Shown: piece after piece, positions 9,667 through 17,216 of the stretch
Position numbering within the stretch: the first letter of the stretch is position 1
Layout of the letters: the number at the start of each line of letters is the position of its first letter
Assembly: GCA_025463985.1 (NCBI GenBank)
Contig: JAODBM010000168.1
Span: 1 to 51,915, forward strand
Reading direction: 5' to 3'
Origin: Acidimicrobiales bacterium
Lineage (GTDB): Bacteria > Actinomycetota > Acidimicrobiia > Acidimicrobiales > Iamiaceae
DNA: 51,915 nt
Notes under the pieces: model-generated
Databases searched by the model: none
What the model saw: only the letters and a program-made list of their open reading frames with translations
Told to the model about the DNA's origin: nothing
Program-made: the position numbers and the translations under genes

Positions 9667-11117
9667 GGGACCGCATCGGCCTCTCCAAACCAGGTCGTCA
9701 GCGCATCGCGCAGTCCGGCATCCGAGCCGTCTCCAACCCAGGCGACGTGTCCGTCCGGCCTGATCAGCACGGCCGACGGAGCAACCACCTCGCCGAGCAC
9801 CGGGAGCTCCCAGGTGCCGGCGTACGACGCGCCGACGAGTTGAACGCGGTCGGCCCACGGTGCGATGTCGAGCCCACCGGCCTCACCGAAGTCGAGCAAC
9901 AGCGGTTTGGCGCCGTGCAACAACTCGAAGACGCGCACCGGCCCGCTGGCGGTCGTGAGGCCCAGGTCCGGCATGCGCCACCCGAGCATCGGATGGCGGT
10001 CGCCAAGGTCGTAGTGAACATCCAGGCCGGAGATCATTCCGGCGATGTGCTTCCGCGGTTCCTCCATCGTCAGCACCACGGCCAAGAGGTCGCGCAGTGC
10101 ACCCGTCCGCTCGTCGGTGGCGCCCAATGCACGTTGCGCCATCGTGTTTTGCAGCATGCGTGCACCCACGGGATGTCGTTCAGCTTGATACGTGTCGAGC
10201 AGGCTTGCGGGTGATGTTCCCTCGACCACCTGGGCCAGCTTCCAGCCCAGATTCACGGAATCCTGCACGCCGATGTTCAATCCTTGCCCGCCCATTGGAG
10301 GGTGCACGTGTGCGGCGTCTCCCGCGACGAGCACGCGCCCGCTGCGGTAGGACACCGCCTGACGCGTCATGTCGGTAAAGCGAGCGATGAAGCGCGGGCT
10401 GTGCACCCCATGATCCGTGCCGTCGACGCGGATGAGCGCAGCGCGAAGATCCTCCAGGGTGGGCTCATCGGTGCGGTTCACGTCCGGTTCGATCAGGGTG
10501 ACGCCCACCCGTCCCCCATCGGCGGGGCCGATGCCACCACCGCCGCGCAAGCCGAACTCCGGTTGTTCCTCCATCTCGACCTCGGCATGGATCCAGCACG
10601 TTGTCGCATCCCAGCCCGCGAAATCGATGCCAGCAGCCTTGCGCACCACGCTGCGGCCCCCGTCGCAACCAACCAGGTATTGCGCCCGCAGTGACGTGCC
10701 GTCAGACAGGGCGACGTCGACGCCATCGTCGTCCTGCCCGAACCCCGTCACCTCGCGCTCGCGCAGGATGGAAACGCCGAGCTCATCGATCCAGCCGGAC
10801 ATGATGCGTTCGAAGTGGCTCTGCAGCAGCGCCATCCCGTAGTTGTGGCGGGTGGGAAAATCGCTGATGTCCATCGGCACCCCGGCGAAGGCGTGCGCCT
10901 GCATCGCCTTCCCCTCGGCGAGGAAGCGGTCGACCACACCGCGCTGATCGAGCACTTCGATGGTGCGCGAGTGCAGACCTCTGGACCGCGAGCTTTCGAG
11001 CTCGAAGCTGGGGCGTCGCTCGACGATGCGGACGTCGGTCCCCGCCAGCGTCAGCTCCGCCGCCAGCATCATCCCCGTCGGACCGCCTCCGGCGATCACC
11101 ACTGCATGTTCGGTCAA
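9624..11117 (-). CDS. FAD-dependent aromatic monooxygenase (PHBH/UbiH superfamily)
   Basis: About 497 residues. The dinucleotide-binding motif VVIAGGGPTGMMLAAEL lies at the N-terminus, the second FAD/NADPH motif is CDGGRSVVRKAAGI, and the third motif is VLVAGDAAHVHPPMGGQGLN. These define class A flavoprotein hydroxylases (PF01494). The C-terminal 150 residues match the thioredoxin-like extension of pentachlorophenol, phenol and rifampicin-type monooxygenases (SAVLIRPDGHVAWVG). The TTG start at 11117 is preferred because GGGGGAG lies 5 nt upstream; an in-frame ATG at 11135 would add six residues without a ribosome site. It probably hydroxylates an aromatic compound or polyketide, using NAD(P)H. 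The P450 is close by, but separate promoters make a shared pathway only a guess. Confidence 0.93.
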   Translation of the reverse strand: MTEHAVVIAGGGPTGMMLAAELTLAGTDVRIVERRPSFELESSRSRGLHSRTIEVLDQRGVVDRFLAEGKAMQAHAFAGVPMDISDFPTRHNYGMALLQSHFERIMSGWIDELGVSILREREVTGFGQDDDGVDVALSDGTSLRAQYLVGCDGGRSVVRKAAGIDFAGWDATTCWIHAEVEMEEQPEFGLRGGGGIGPADGGRVGVTLIEPDVNRTDEPTLEDLRAALIRVDGTDHGVHSPRFIARFTDMTRQAVSYRSGRVLVAGDAAHVHPPMGGQGLNIGVQDSVNLGWKLAQVVEGTSPASLLDTYQAERHPVGARMLQNTMAQRALGATDERTGALRDLLAVVLTMEEPRKHIAGMISGLDVHYDLGDRHPMLGWRMPDLGLTTASGPVRVFELLHGAKPLLLDFGEAGGLDIAPWADRVQLVGASYAGTWELPVLGEVVAPSAVLIRPDGHVAWVGDGSDAGLRDALTTWFGEADAVPYRGAGGTSRRLSR

Positions 11118-11318
11118 CGCCACTCCCCCGCGCATGCGGCCGCGGACAGCGAGCGCAGCGTCAGGTCCTCGACCCGTTCAGCGCTCCCGCTCGGTCCGCC
11201 TCCTGAAGACAACATGCGCATTCCGCTCCTCTTGGGTCGCTGAGATATGGCCGCGATACGCCATGCAAAACCGAGCCATCGTCAGCACGTTTCGTCGCTT
11301 GCAACAAGCCCCCTCCCT

Positions 11319-11341
11319 GCCGCTATTGTTTGATTAGCGGC
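11319..11341 (-). terminator. Small hairpin between two leftward genes
   Basis: Perfect 7-bp arms (GCCGCTA / TAGCGGC) with a 9-nt A/T-rich loop. It lies downstream of the leftward lipoprotein gene and overlaps the stop of the possible short ORF 11323-11520. No U-tract follows, so terminator function is tentative. Confidence 0.35.
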
Positions 11342-11520
11342 GGCGGGCGGTGCTCGACGATGCGGCCGGCAAACCGCTCGTGCGCAAGCGGCCGCACCTG
11401 GTGTCCATGGCGCGAGACGTAGGGCGCGGCGGTCGTCGCCAGGTCGAGCCCGCCTCTATTGGACCGGCCGAGCAACAGGCGATAACGACCCGACGTGCAG
11501 GCCGACGGGGGTTCGGTCAA
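11323..11520 (-). CDS. Possible short ORF coupled to the lipoprotein gene
   Basis: 65 codons from a TTG that overlaps the stop of the upstream lipoprotein gene in a 4-nt TTGA arrangement, as in translationally coupled genes. Its stop codon lies inside a small hairpin that could end the transcript. The product is basic (YRLLLGRSNRGGLDLATTAA) and matches nothing I recognise. Arg/His/Pro richness makes a chance frame equally possible. Confidence 0.2.
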   Translation of the reverse strand: MTEPPSACTSGRYRLLLGRSNRGGLDLATTAAPYVSRHGHQVRPLAHERFAGRIVEHRPPPLIKQ

Positions 11521-12521
11521 CTCGTAATCGACGCGATGATCTTCCCAGCGACGCTCGGATCAGGCCCGAGGCCGACCTCGACATCCACGCGATGACCGTC
11601 GGGCGCGACGGCGCTGAGTAGGACTTCGGCCTCGGACTGGTCCGGCTTCAGGTAAACGCGTGAGGGAGTGTTCCGGAGCAGCTGACCGCCAGCGTCCGTT
11701 GCCGGACGCAGCCAGACACCGTCGACTCCGGCGGGCACGCCCAACGGGGCCGGACAGCTCGGGAAGGCACCGGTATACGGTCCCTCGAGCACCGTGTCTT
11801 GACGAACCGGCGGCCCACCGCAGATGCCGGGTGGCAGCTCGTTGCTGCTCTGAACCTTGATGGGCCAGTCAGCAGGCACGGCCAAGGCCACGCCCTCATA
11901 CCGGATCACCCTCCACCCCGGAGGTGAGCCTGCCCGACTCGTCGCGGCGTAGCGAAGGGCAACCGCACGGGTCGACCAGCTCGTCGTGCTCAAGATCGCG
12001 CTCGACTCGGGCCCGGCAACCTCGACGACCACGCCCAGGTCAGGAAACCCGTACGCGCGGCCGGCAGGATACGACCGCGACCCGAGCACAATTGCGCTGT
12101 GGCCGTTGATCGTGGCTCCGCGGCCCGTCCCCGCCGAAGCGGCCAATGCGTAGATGCGCACATACGACGCGGGGTTCGCACCGCCAATGTGGCCAACTGC
12201 GCAACTGCTGACCTCAAACGCGGTGTCGATCATCACGACGTCATTCGTCACCTGACACACGCCTGAGCCGGCTCGTAGGACCTGCCAGCGGGACGGCACG
12301 ATCACGCTGGCGCTGCGGAAGTTGATCCGGACCTGACCGGTGCCGACCACCGACAAGGCCGGAATGCTCACCGGCACGGTCGCTGTGGTCATACGCCGCG
12401 CCGAGGTCGGGACCGAGGCCGCCCTCCGCGCGGTGACGCTGCGCTTGGCGCTGGTGCACCCGCACATCGCGACGACGACGCACAGCGCCAACACCCGCAC
12501 CGGCCCGCGGCCACAACTCAC
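11517..12521 (-). CDS. Putative secreted lipoprotein
   Basis: 334 residues with a lipoprotein-like N-terminus: a basic start, hydrophobic run VLALCVVVAM, then a Cys-rich CGC that could serve as the lipidation site. A Ser/Thr/Ala/Arg-rich linker follows (~25-45). The rest is beta-rich, with segments such as INFRSASVIVPSRWQV and VALAVPADWPIKV that look like two similar halves, each presenting a 'VP.W' strand, suggesting an internal duplication. Several Cys residues (CQVT, SSCAVG, GICGG, PSCPAP) could form disulfides outside the membrane. GTG start without a strong ribosome site. No family recognised. Confidence 0.65.
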   Translation of the reverse strand: MSCGRGPVRVLALCVVVAMCGCTSAKRSVTARRAASVPTSARRMTTATVPVSIPALSVVGTGQVRINFRSASVIVPSRWQVLRAGSGVCQVTNDVVMIDTAFEVSSCAVGHIGGANPASYVRIYALAASAGTGRGATINGHSAIVLGSRSYPAGRAYGFPDLGVVVEVAGPESSAILSTTSWSTRAVALRYAATSRAGSPPGWRVIRYEGVALAVPADWPIKVQSSNELPPGICGGPPVRQDTVLEGPYTGAFPSCPAPLGVPAGVDGVWLRPATDAGGQLLRNTPSRVYLKPDQSEAEVLLSAVAPDGHRVDVEVGLGPDPSVAGKIIASITS

Positions 12522-12717
12522 GATGGCGTTGTATCAGCCCCGCACTGTGCTGCGACGCTCAACCCCTGCAGGTGTCCCGTTCCTGCTGAGCATCGCCGTG
12601 GGTTTCCGACTGTCAAACCTTGTCCCACGTTTGCCAACTTGCATCTTTCATCTGATCTCAAGGGGACAAGCTCGTTGAGGCGCCAGCGACGGCCCACGCT
12701 GGGCTACGTTGCCGCGC

Positions 12718-12963
12718 ATGGTCGAGGGACAGCGGCCCCGGGACCGGTTCAGCGACGCGTACTACCGCTTGTGGCCCACGCAGGTCGCGATCTTCAACCA
12801 CCGGATGGCGCTGTACCTGATCACGCCGGGCGTGATCCTCGGCGGTCTCATTACTCGCACATATGGGCTGGTCGCGTTGGGCGCAGTGTTCGGGGTCGTG
12901 AACTTGGCACTGCTGCTGCACGCTCGGGCGAGAGCGGCCCGAGCTGCAACAGGCAGCCACTGA
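12718..12963 (+). CDS. Small two-helix membrane protein
   Basis: 81 residues from ATG 12718. A soluble N-terminus rich in Arg/Asp/Tyr (RPRDRFSDAYYRLWPTQVA) is followed by two adjacent hydrophobic segments (LYLITPGVILGGLI and GLVALGAVFGVVNLALLL) and a short basic tail, giving a hairpin membrane topology. The gene stands alone between the lipoprotein promoter and a small HTH gene that starts 22 bp downstream. Function unknown; third-position GC fits the host. Confidence 0.6.
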   Translation: MVEGQRPRDRFSDAYYRLWPTQVAIFNHRMALYLITPGVILGGLITRTYGLVALGAVFGVVNLALLLHARARAARAATGSH

Positions 12964-12985
12964 CGGAGTTCACCGCACGACGGTG

Positions 12986-13204
12986 ATGGCCCACCTGGCA
13001 GACAAGGGCGTCCGGACGCGTCGAAATGTTCGCAAGATGAGTGAGGCCTCGGTCGCTCAGGCGGCCAGGCGCTACCAGGCCGGGCTCTCCCTCGCGGCTG
13101 TCGCCACCGAGTTCGGGGTCCACGAACGCACGCTGGCCCGAGAGTTTCGAGCGGCCTCCCTGCCTGTCCGGCCACGCAACGGATGGCCGTCGGCGGCTCC
13201 CTGA
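12986..13204 (+). CDS. Small helix-turn-helix protein (resolvase-type HTH)
   Basis: 72 residues from ATG 12986; GTG 12983 is immediately upstream and equally possible. The core RRYQAGLSLAAVATEFGVHE followed by RTLAREF is a Hin/resolvase-type helix-turn-helix: a YxxGxS start, an AxxFGV turn and a recognition helix with Arg. The protein ends with a basic GWP-containing tail. Free-standing versions of this domain are common in actinobacteria and may be small DNA-binding regulators or relics of recombinases. No catalytic Ser-recombinase domain is encoded upstream, so recombination activity is not expected. Confidence 0.6.
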   Translation: MAHLADKGVRTRRNVRKMSEASVAQAARRYQAGLSLAAVATEFGVHERTLAREFRAASLPVRPRNGWPSAAP

Positions 13205-13382
13205 CCCGCTGGTTCTTCGTGCTGTTGGGCGTCACGTCGGGCGGGATCGGAGGACTGCGGTCGGGTTATCGGCGCTGATGCCTGCCTCGAGCGTGGTCCG
13301 GCGTGCATCACAGATGAGAGAACCATCCGTGCCGCGGGGTCGCCAGGTGATCGATTGTGATGTGGCGGTGGGTGTGGGCGGG

Positions 13383-13538
13383 ATGAGCAGCGCCATGGAG
13401 GTGGAAGCGATCCTCTACGGCGCCCTCGTCGCCACCGACCACAACCGCGACATCCTCGCCGTCGCCCTCAACGAGCGCTTCTCTGAACTTGGCGATGACC
13501 ACCCCGTCCCCTACACCGGCGACCGAGCCCCCACCTGA
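13383..13538 (+). CDS. Possible small acidic protein
   Basis: 51 codons starting ATG 13383 (second ATG at 13395). The product is acidic and well balanced (MEVEAILYGALVATDHNRDI, then LNERFSELGDD), with mostly G/C-ending codons, unlike typical shadow frames. A GGGCGGG run lies just upstream. No family recognised; it could also be a truncated remnant. Confidence 0.3.
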   Translation: MSSAMEVEAILYGALVATDHNRDILAVALNERFSELGDDHPVPYTGDRAPT

Positions 13539-13678
13539 TGCTCGACGTTCCGAGCCGAAGCCGCCGAACGACCCGGTACTCGGCCGATCGGTGGATCCGA
13601 GACCAGAACGCATGAACTGTCCTCAGCGGCGCCTACGAACCACTTCCGCCCCCCCCATCCCCCACTCGAAGGCAACCA

Positions 13679-13901
13679 ATGCGCAGAAACGCTCCCTTCC
13701 ATCATCGCGGTGCTACTCGTCGTCTAGCTCATCATCGGGGCGGTGGCCGCCGGCCAACGCCATTACTACAACTCGTCCCCGACGAACTGCGCCAAGGGGG
13801 GAACCATTACGGTCACGATCCTTGCCGGGCCTCGCAACTACGTCGGTGTCAACCCCAACATCAAGGGCGTGCCACGCCCCGCAGCCCAGCAAGTGAGCTG
13901 A
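13679..13901 (+). pseudogene. Broken gene for a small membrane-anchored protein
   Basis: ATG 13679, preceded by AAGG, reads MRRNA. A one-base shift near 13690 then reaches the frame LPSIIAVLLVV, an in-frame TAG (13725-13727), then LIIGAVAAGQRHYYNSSPTN, a TITVTILAGP segment and NYVGVNP, ending at TGA 13899-13901. Reading through both lesions gives a coherent product of about 73 residues: a basic start, one transmembrane helix and a small extracytoplasmic domain. Neither the uninterrupted frame from the ATG nor any other frame gives a sensible protein. Either this is a pseudogene with two lesions or the sequence carries errors here. Function unknown. Confidence 0.6.
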
Positions 13902-13991
13902 TAGATGAGTTGCCGCCCGGAGATCGCACACCGGCGGCCGCTACGCGAACCCCAGGTGCGGGACATCGCTGACCTCTGATAGAGGAGGATC

Positions 13992-15449
13992 ATGGAACCG
14001 ATCACGCGCGTGTTGGATGTCTCTCCGGTCGAAAGCCTGGCCGCGTACGAAGCCATGGGCGGGGGGTCGGGCTTGCGCGTCGCGGTCGATGGCGGCGGCG
14101 ACGCGGTGATGGCGGTGCTGCAGGCGTCGGGGCTGAGGGGTCGGGGCGGGGCGGGCTTCCCGACGGCCACGAAGTGGCGGAGCGTGATCGATTACACGAC
14201 GGATGAGGTTCCCGCGACCGTCGTGGTCAATGCGGCCGAGGGGGAACCCGGGTCGTTCAAGGATCGGGCCATTATCAGCGCCAATCCGTATCGCGTGTTG
14301 GAGGGGGCGTTGATCGCGGCGGTGACCATCGGTGCCGACGAGGTGATCGTGGCCACCAAGCGGCGCTTCTCGGACCAGGTCGCCCGGCTGCGGTCGGCTG
14401 CCGCCGAGTGCCGGCGCGCCGGTTGGGCCCCGGGTGTCACGATCGACATCGTCGAGGGACCCGACGAGTACCTCTATGGCGAGGAGACCGCCCTGCTCGA
14501 GGTGGTCGAAGGGCGCCAACCGTTCCCGCGCATCGCCCCGCCGTGGCGGCGCGGCGTCGACGGTTCCGACGAGCTCGGCCCTGGTCTCGCCCCGGTCGAG
14601 CCCGACGGGGGCGGGACTCACACCCCTCCGGTGCTCGTGAACAACGTCGAGACCTTGGCCCACGTAGCTCTCATCGTGGCCAACGGACCCGACTGGTTCC
14701 GACAACATGGCACACCTGAGTCGCCCGGGACCTTGGTGTGCACGATCACCGGTCACCTGCAGCGGTGTGGCGTCGTCGAGGTGGCCATGGGCACGTCCTT
14801 GCGCTCGGTCATCGATGACGTCGGCGGCAAGCCCTTGGTCGGCGAGATCACCGCGGCTATGTCCGGCGTGTCCAACGCCGTGCTGCCCGCCCGGCTCGTC
14901 GACACCCCCCTCACCTACGAGGACATGGCAGCGGTCGGCAGCGGGCTGGGCACCGGTGGGTTCATCGTCTTCGACGCAAGCGTGGACCCGGTCGCCGTCG
15001 CCCACGGCGTGTCGCGCTTCTTGGCCGTCGAGTCCTGCGGCCAGTGCACCCCGTGCAAGCAAGACGGCAAGGCGATCAGCGATGCCATCGATCACCTCCG
15101 CGGTGCGACGACCCATCGCGCTGAGATGACCATCGTCGAGACTCGCCTCGAGACCATCGAAACGGGTGCCCGCTGCTTCCTCGCCACCCAGCACCGACGC
15201 GTGGTCGAAAGCCTCCTCGACCTGTTTCCCGATGCCTTCATCGACCGTGCCACGAATCGCACGGGCCCGACCGAACCCTACGTGATCTCCGAACTCGAGG
15301 GCTTCGTCGACGGACCTGACGGAACGGCGCCGGTCTACGACGAACGCCACCGCGACAAGCAACCCGACTGGACCTACGACGCCACCGATTCCGGGACCTC
15401 CCCTGTCGAGCGCTTCCATCAGCCTGTCGACCCCACGGAGCAACCATGA
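13992..15449 (+). CDS. Stand-alone NuoF-like NADH:acceptor oxidoreductase flavoprotein
   Basis: 485 residues with a strong AGGAGG site before ATG 13992. The glycine-rich motif GLRGRGGAGFPTATKW and the NAAEGEPGSFKDR segment form the FMN/NADH site of complex I subunit NuoF (51 kDa). The pattern SCGQCTPC (Cys349, 352, 355) plus Cys395 provides the N3-type 4Fe-4S cluster. A SLBB-like stretch lies between. The other complex I or hydrogenase subunits (NuoE, NuoG) are absent here, so it is likely a soluble diaphorase-type module rather than part of complex I. It overlaps the next gene, an iron permease-like protein, by 4 nt (ATGA), so the two products are made together. Partner and acceptor are unknown. 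Confidence 0.88.
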   Translation: MEPITRVLDVSPVESLAAYEAMGGGSGLRVAVDGGGDAVMAVLQASGLRGRGGAGFPTATKWRSVIDYTTDEVPATVVVNAAEGEPGSFKDRAIISANPYRVLEGALIAAVTIGADEVIVATKRRFSDQVARLRSAAAECRRAGWAPGVTIDIVEGPDEYLYGEETALLEVVEGRQPFPRIAPPWRRGVDGSDELGPGLAPVEPDGGGTHTPPVLVNNVETLAHVALIVANGPDWFRQHGTPESPGTLVCTITGHLQRCGVVEVAMGTSLRSVIDDVGGKPLVGEITAAMSGVSNAVLPARLVDTPLTYEDMAAVGSGLGTGGFIVFDASVDPVAVAHGVSRFLAVESCGQCTPCKQDGKAISDAIDHLRGATTHRAEMTIVETRLETIETGARCFLATQHRRVVESLLDLFPDAFIDRATNRTGPTEPYVISELEGFVDGPDGTAPVYDERHRDKQPDWTYDATDSGTSPVERFHQPVDPTEQP

Positions 15450-15904
15450 CCGAGCACACCGAACCGGTGCTCATGCCCACCGATGTGTCGAGCCGCGTCG
15501 GGTTCTTCGACCGGTTCGCCGGTGGCGCCGCCCACCTCGCCAGCCGAGCCCCGTTCTTCGCCTTCTGCATCATGCTCGTGGGGTTCTGGTTGATCCAGGG
15601 CCTCGTCACGGTGGTCGTACACGGGAACTTCTCGTCGTTCCTGAACGGCCAGTACCAGTTGGAGATCAACACCACCACGACGATCATCACGTTCCTCATG
15701 GTGGCGCTCCTGCAGAACAGCCAGACCCGAAACGACCAGGCCACCCAGCACAAGCTCAACGCCGTCGCCGACGGGCTCGCCGACCTCATGGAAGCCGTGT
15801 CGGCTCAGTACCCCGAACCGCGCCTGGCCCACGATGCCCGCGAACTCAAAGCAGCCGTCGGACTCGAGGGCCGCGAGAGCACCGGCGATGACCGCAGGCA
15901 GTAG
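15446..15904 (+). CDS. Low-affinity iron permease family membrane protein
   Basis: 152 residues. After a cytosolic N-terminus with FFDRFAGGAAHLASRAPFF there are two hydrophobic helices (FAFCIMLVGFWLIQGLV and TTTTIITFLMVALLQ), then the signature LLQNSQTRNDQATQHKLNAV, typical of the low-affinity iron permease family (PF04120). The C-terminal helix is charged and cytosolic. The start overlaps the stop of the NuoF-like gene in ATGA, indicating translational coupling. In bacteria the transport role of this family is poorly proven. Pairing with a flavin/Fe-S oxidoreductase suggests a redox-linked metal or membrane function, which is inference. Confidence 0.8.
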   Translation: MTEHTEPVLMPTDVSSRVGFFDRFAGGAAHLASRAPFFAFCIMLVGFWLIQGLVTVVVHGNFSSFLNGQYQLEINTTTTIITFLMVALLQNSQTRNDQATQHKLNAVADGLADLMEAVSAQYPEPRLAHDARELKAAVGLEGRESTGDDRRQ

Positions 15905-15920
15905 GGAGACAGGTGTGGTG

Positions 15921-16278
15921 AGCCGAAGACCGTACTCAGACCGCCGGCACGAGCCCGCGGCAGCTCGCGGGTGAACGCCATCGAGGGGATGATCCGCCGG
16001 ATCGATCGACGTCCGACCGATCTGTTGGCCGACCACGGGAACTGGTGCAGCGTGTTGCCGATGGCGTGGTGCTGGAGCCAGTCGTTGCCGATGAAGCCCA
16101 GCACGGTGGTCAGCAGGAGCAACAGCGGGAAGCTGGCCAAGAAGCTACTGCGATGTGCGGGGTTCGCACCAACACGTGGGGTCGCGGTGCAGATCGCATC
16201 GTGTATCGAGAGGGGTTTGAAAGAGCGACCGAAGGTGCCTGAGCGATCGGACACGCGAAATGCGTTCTCACCAGGCAA
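15921..16278 (-). pseudogene. Possible membrane-protein gene remnant
   Basis: In the 396-bp gap before the tRNA, the leftward frame between about 16140 and 15955 has almost only G/C-ending codons and encodes SSFLASFPLLLLLTTVLGFI then GNDWLQHHAIGNTLHQFPW, a membrane helix followed by a plausible soluble segment. No good start is found and the frame runs on into the iron permease gene in antisense without a stop, so it does not form a normal gene. It may be a decayed fragment. Nothing else is visible in the gap. Confidence 0.25.
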
Positions 16279-16299
16279 AACGTTGTAATTCTGACAACG
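16277..16299 (-). terminator. Intrinsic terminator of tRNA-Val
   Basis: On the leftward strand a 6-bp stem CGTTGT / ACAACG with a 7-nt loop is followed directly by TTTT, just after the 3' end of the tRNA. It is one of the few U-tract terminators in this GC-rich window. Confidence 0.8.
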
Positions 16300-16301
16300 G
16301 G

Positions 16302-16375
16302 TGGGCGTAACAGGACTCGAACCTGTGACCTCTGCCGTGTGAAGGCAGCGCTCTAGCCAGCTGAGCTATACGCCC
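16302..16375 (-). tRNA. tRNA-Val (anticodon CAC)
   Basis: 74 nt with complete cloverleaf: acceptor GGGCGTA / TACGCCC with discriminator A, D-arm GCTC/GAGC, anticodon stem CTGCC/GGCAG around the loop TTCACAC (anticodon CAC, reading GUG), and T-arm ACAGG-TTCGAGT-CCTGT. The 3' CCA is not encoded. It is followed by a U-tract terminator. No integration-site duplication was seen next to its 3' end. Confidence 0.97.
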
Positions 16376-16395
16376 GGGGTTCCGGACGTGCGACC

Positions 16396-17061
16396 TTAGC
16401 GCGCCACCACGTCGCGCAGCGCGGGTTCACCGACCTGGGCGGGGGCCAGGAGCGTGGCCAGGAGGCCGACCGGGTGGCGGGCCTCGCGGACGAGCTCGGA
16501 GACGCCGCGGAGCACGACGCCGAGGTGCCGCCCAGCGAGTGGGGCGAGCTCGTCGTCGGCGGGCACCTCCAGCTGGGGACGGGCGGCTCGGCCCTTGGCG
16601 AGCAGCCGGCCGGGCACGACCACGGGACCGTCGGCCCGCTGCTGGATCGAGCGCACCGGCAGCGCGATCGGCAGCGGCGGACCGGTCGGGTCGGCTCGCA
16701 GGACGAGGTCGCGCTCCTCCCAGACCAGCTCGCGCCGATCCTCGGTGGCGAGCCAGCGCAGCGTCCCCAGCTCGGCCGGCACGCCCCAGTTGAGGCGATG
16801 GCCGAGCCGGGCTTGGGGATGGTCGACCACGACCAGCGTGCGGCACCAGCCGAGGCGCAGCCCGATGCGGGCCGGTTCGGCCACGCTCAGCTGGAGGAAC
16901 GGGCCGACCGGCGAGCTGGTCCAGCGGTTGGCGACGACGAGGGCGGGCCCGGGCGCCGTCTGCACGCCGTCGGGGAGGATCGCTCGCTGGCGGCGCCGGC
17001 CGGCGAGCACGGCGATGGCTTCGCCGCGCAGCACCCAGGGCGCGAACGGGGCGTCGCTCAC
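16396..17061 (-). CDS. Acetoacetate decarboxylase-like protein
   Basis: 221 residues from a GTG. Segments RWTSSPVGPFLQLSVAEPAR, RTLVVVDHPQARLGHRLNWG and VPAELGTLRW match the acetoacetate decarboxylase superfamily (PF06314) in strand order: the SPVGPF entry strand, the 'v.s..a...GR..WG.PkelG' region and a beta-barrel C-terminus. The catalytic lysine of true acetoacetate decarboxylase is not visible in the expected segment, so this is likely one of the many family members with other hydrolase, dehydratase or binding roles. Other frames across this stretch are open because of GC bias but give Arg/Pro-rich products. It stands alone beside the tRNA. Confidence 0.72.
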   Translation of the reverse strand: MSDAPFAPWVLRGEAIAVLAGRRRQRAILPDGVQTAPGPALVVANRWTSSPVGPFLQLSVAEPARIGLRLGWCRTLVVVDHPQARLGHRLNWGVPAELGTLRWLATEDRRELVWEERDLVLRADPTGPPLPIALPVRSIQQRADGPVVVPGRLLAKGRAARPQLEVPADDELAPLAGRHLGVVLRGVSELVREARHPVGLLATLLAPAQVGEPALRDVVAR

Positions 17062-17216
17062 CGGTGCCCGCAGCCCACAACGCCCGCGAGCCGACGGACG
17101 CCATGAAGGGCCGGGTCCGACGGTGGGCGCAAGGTCACGCGTCCCACGCTAGAGGGCCGAACGCTGGCCCGAGCCGGCCGCTCCCCATGGGCCGCCTGCT
17201 GTCCGGCGCGGTCAGG

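Noticed and set aside
12619-12670. CTTGTCCC ... GGGACAAG inverted repeat upstream of the small membrane protein gene
   Set aside because: Arms are only 8 bp and 36 nt apart; it could be chance, so it is not called an operator.
16427-17104. Alternative leftward and rightward frames over the acetoacetate decarboxylase-like gene
   Set aside because: Products are Arg/Pro/Ala-rich without pattern, whereas the 16396-17061 frame matches a known fold.
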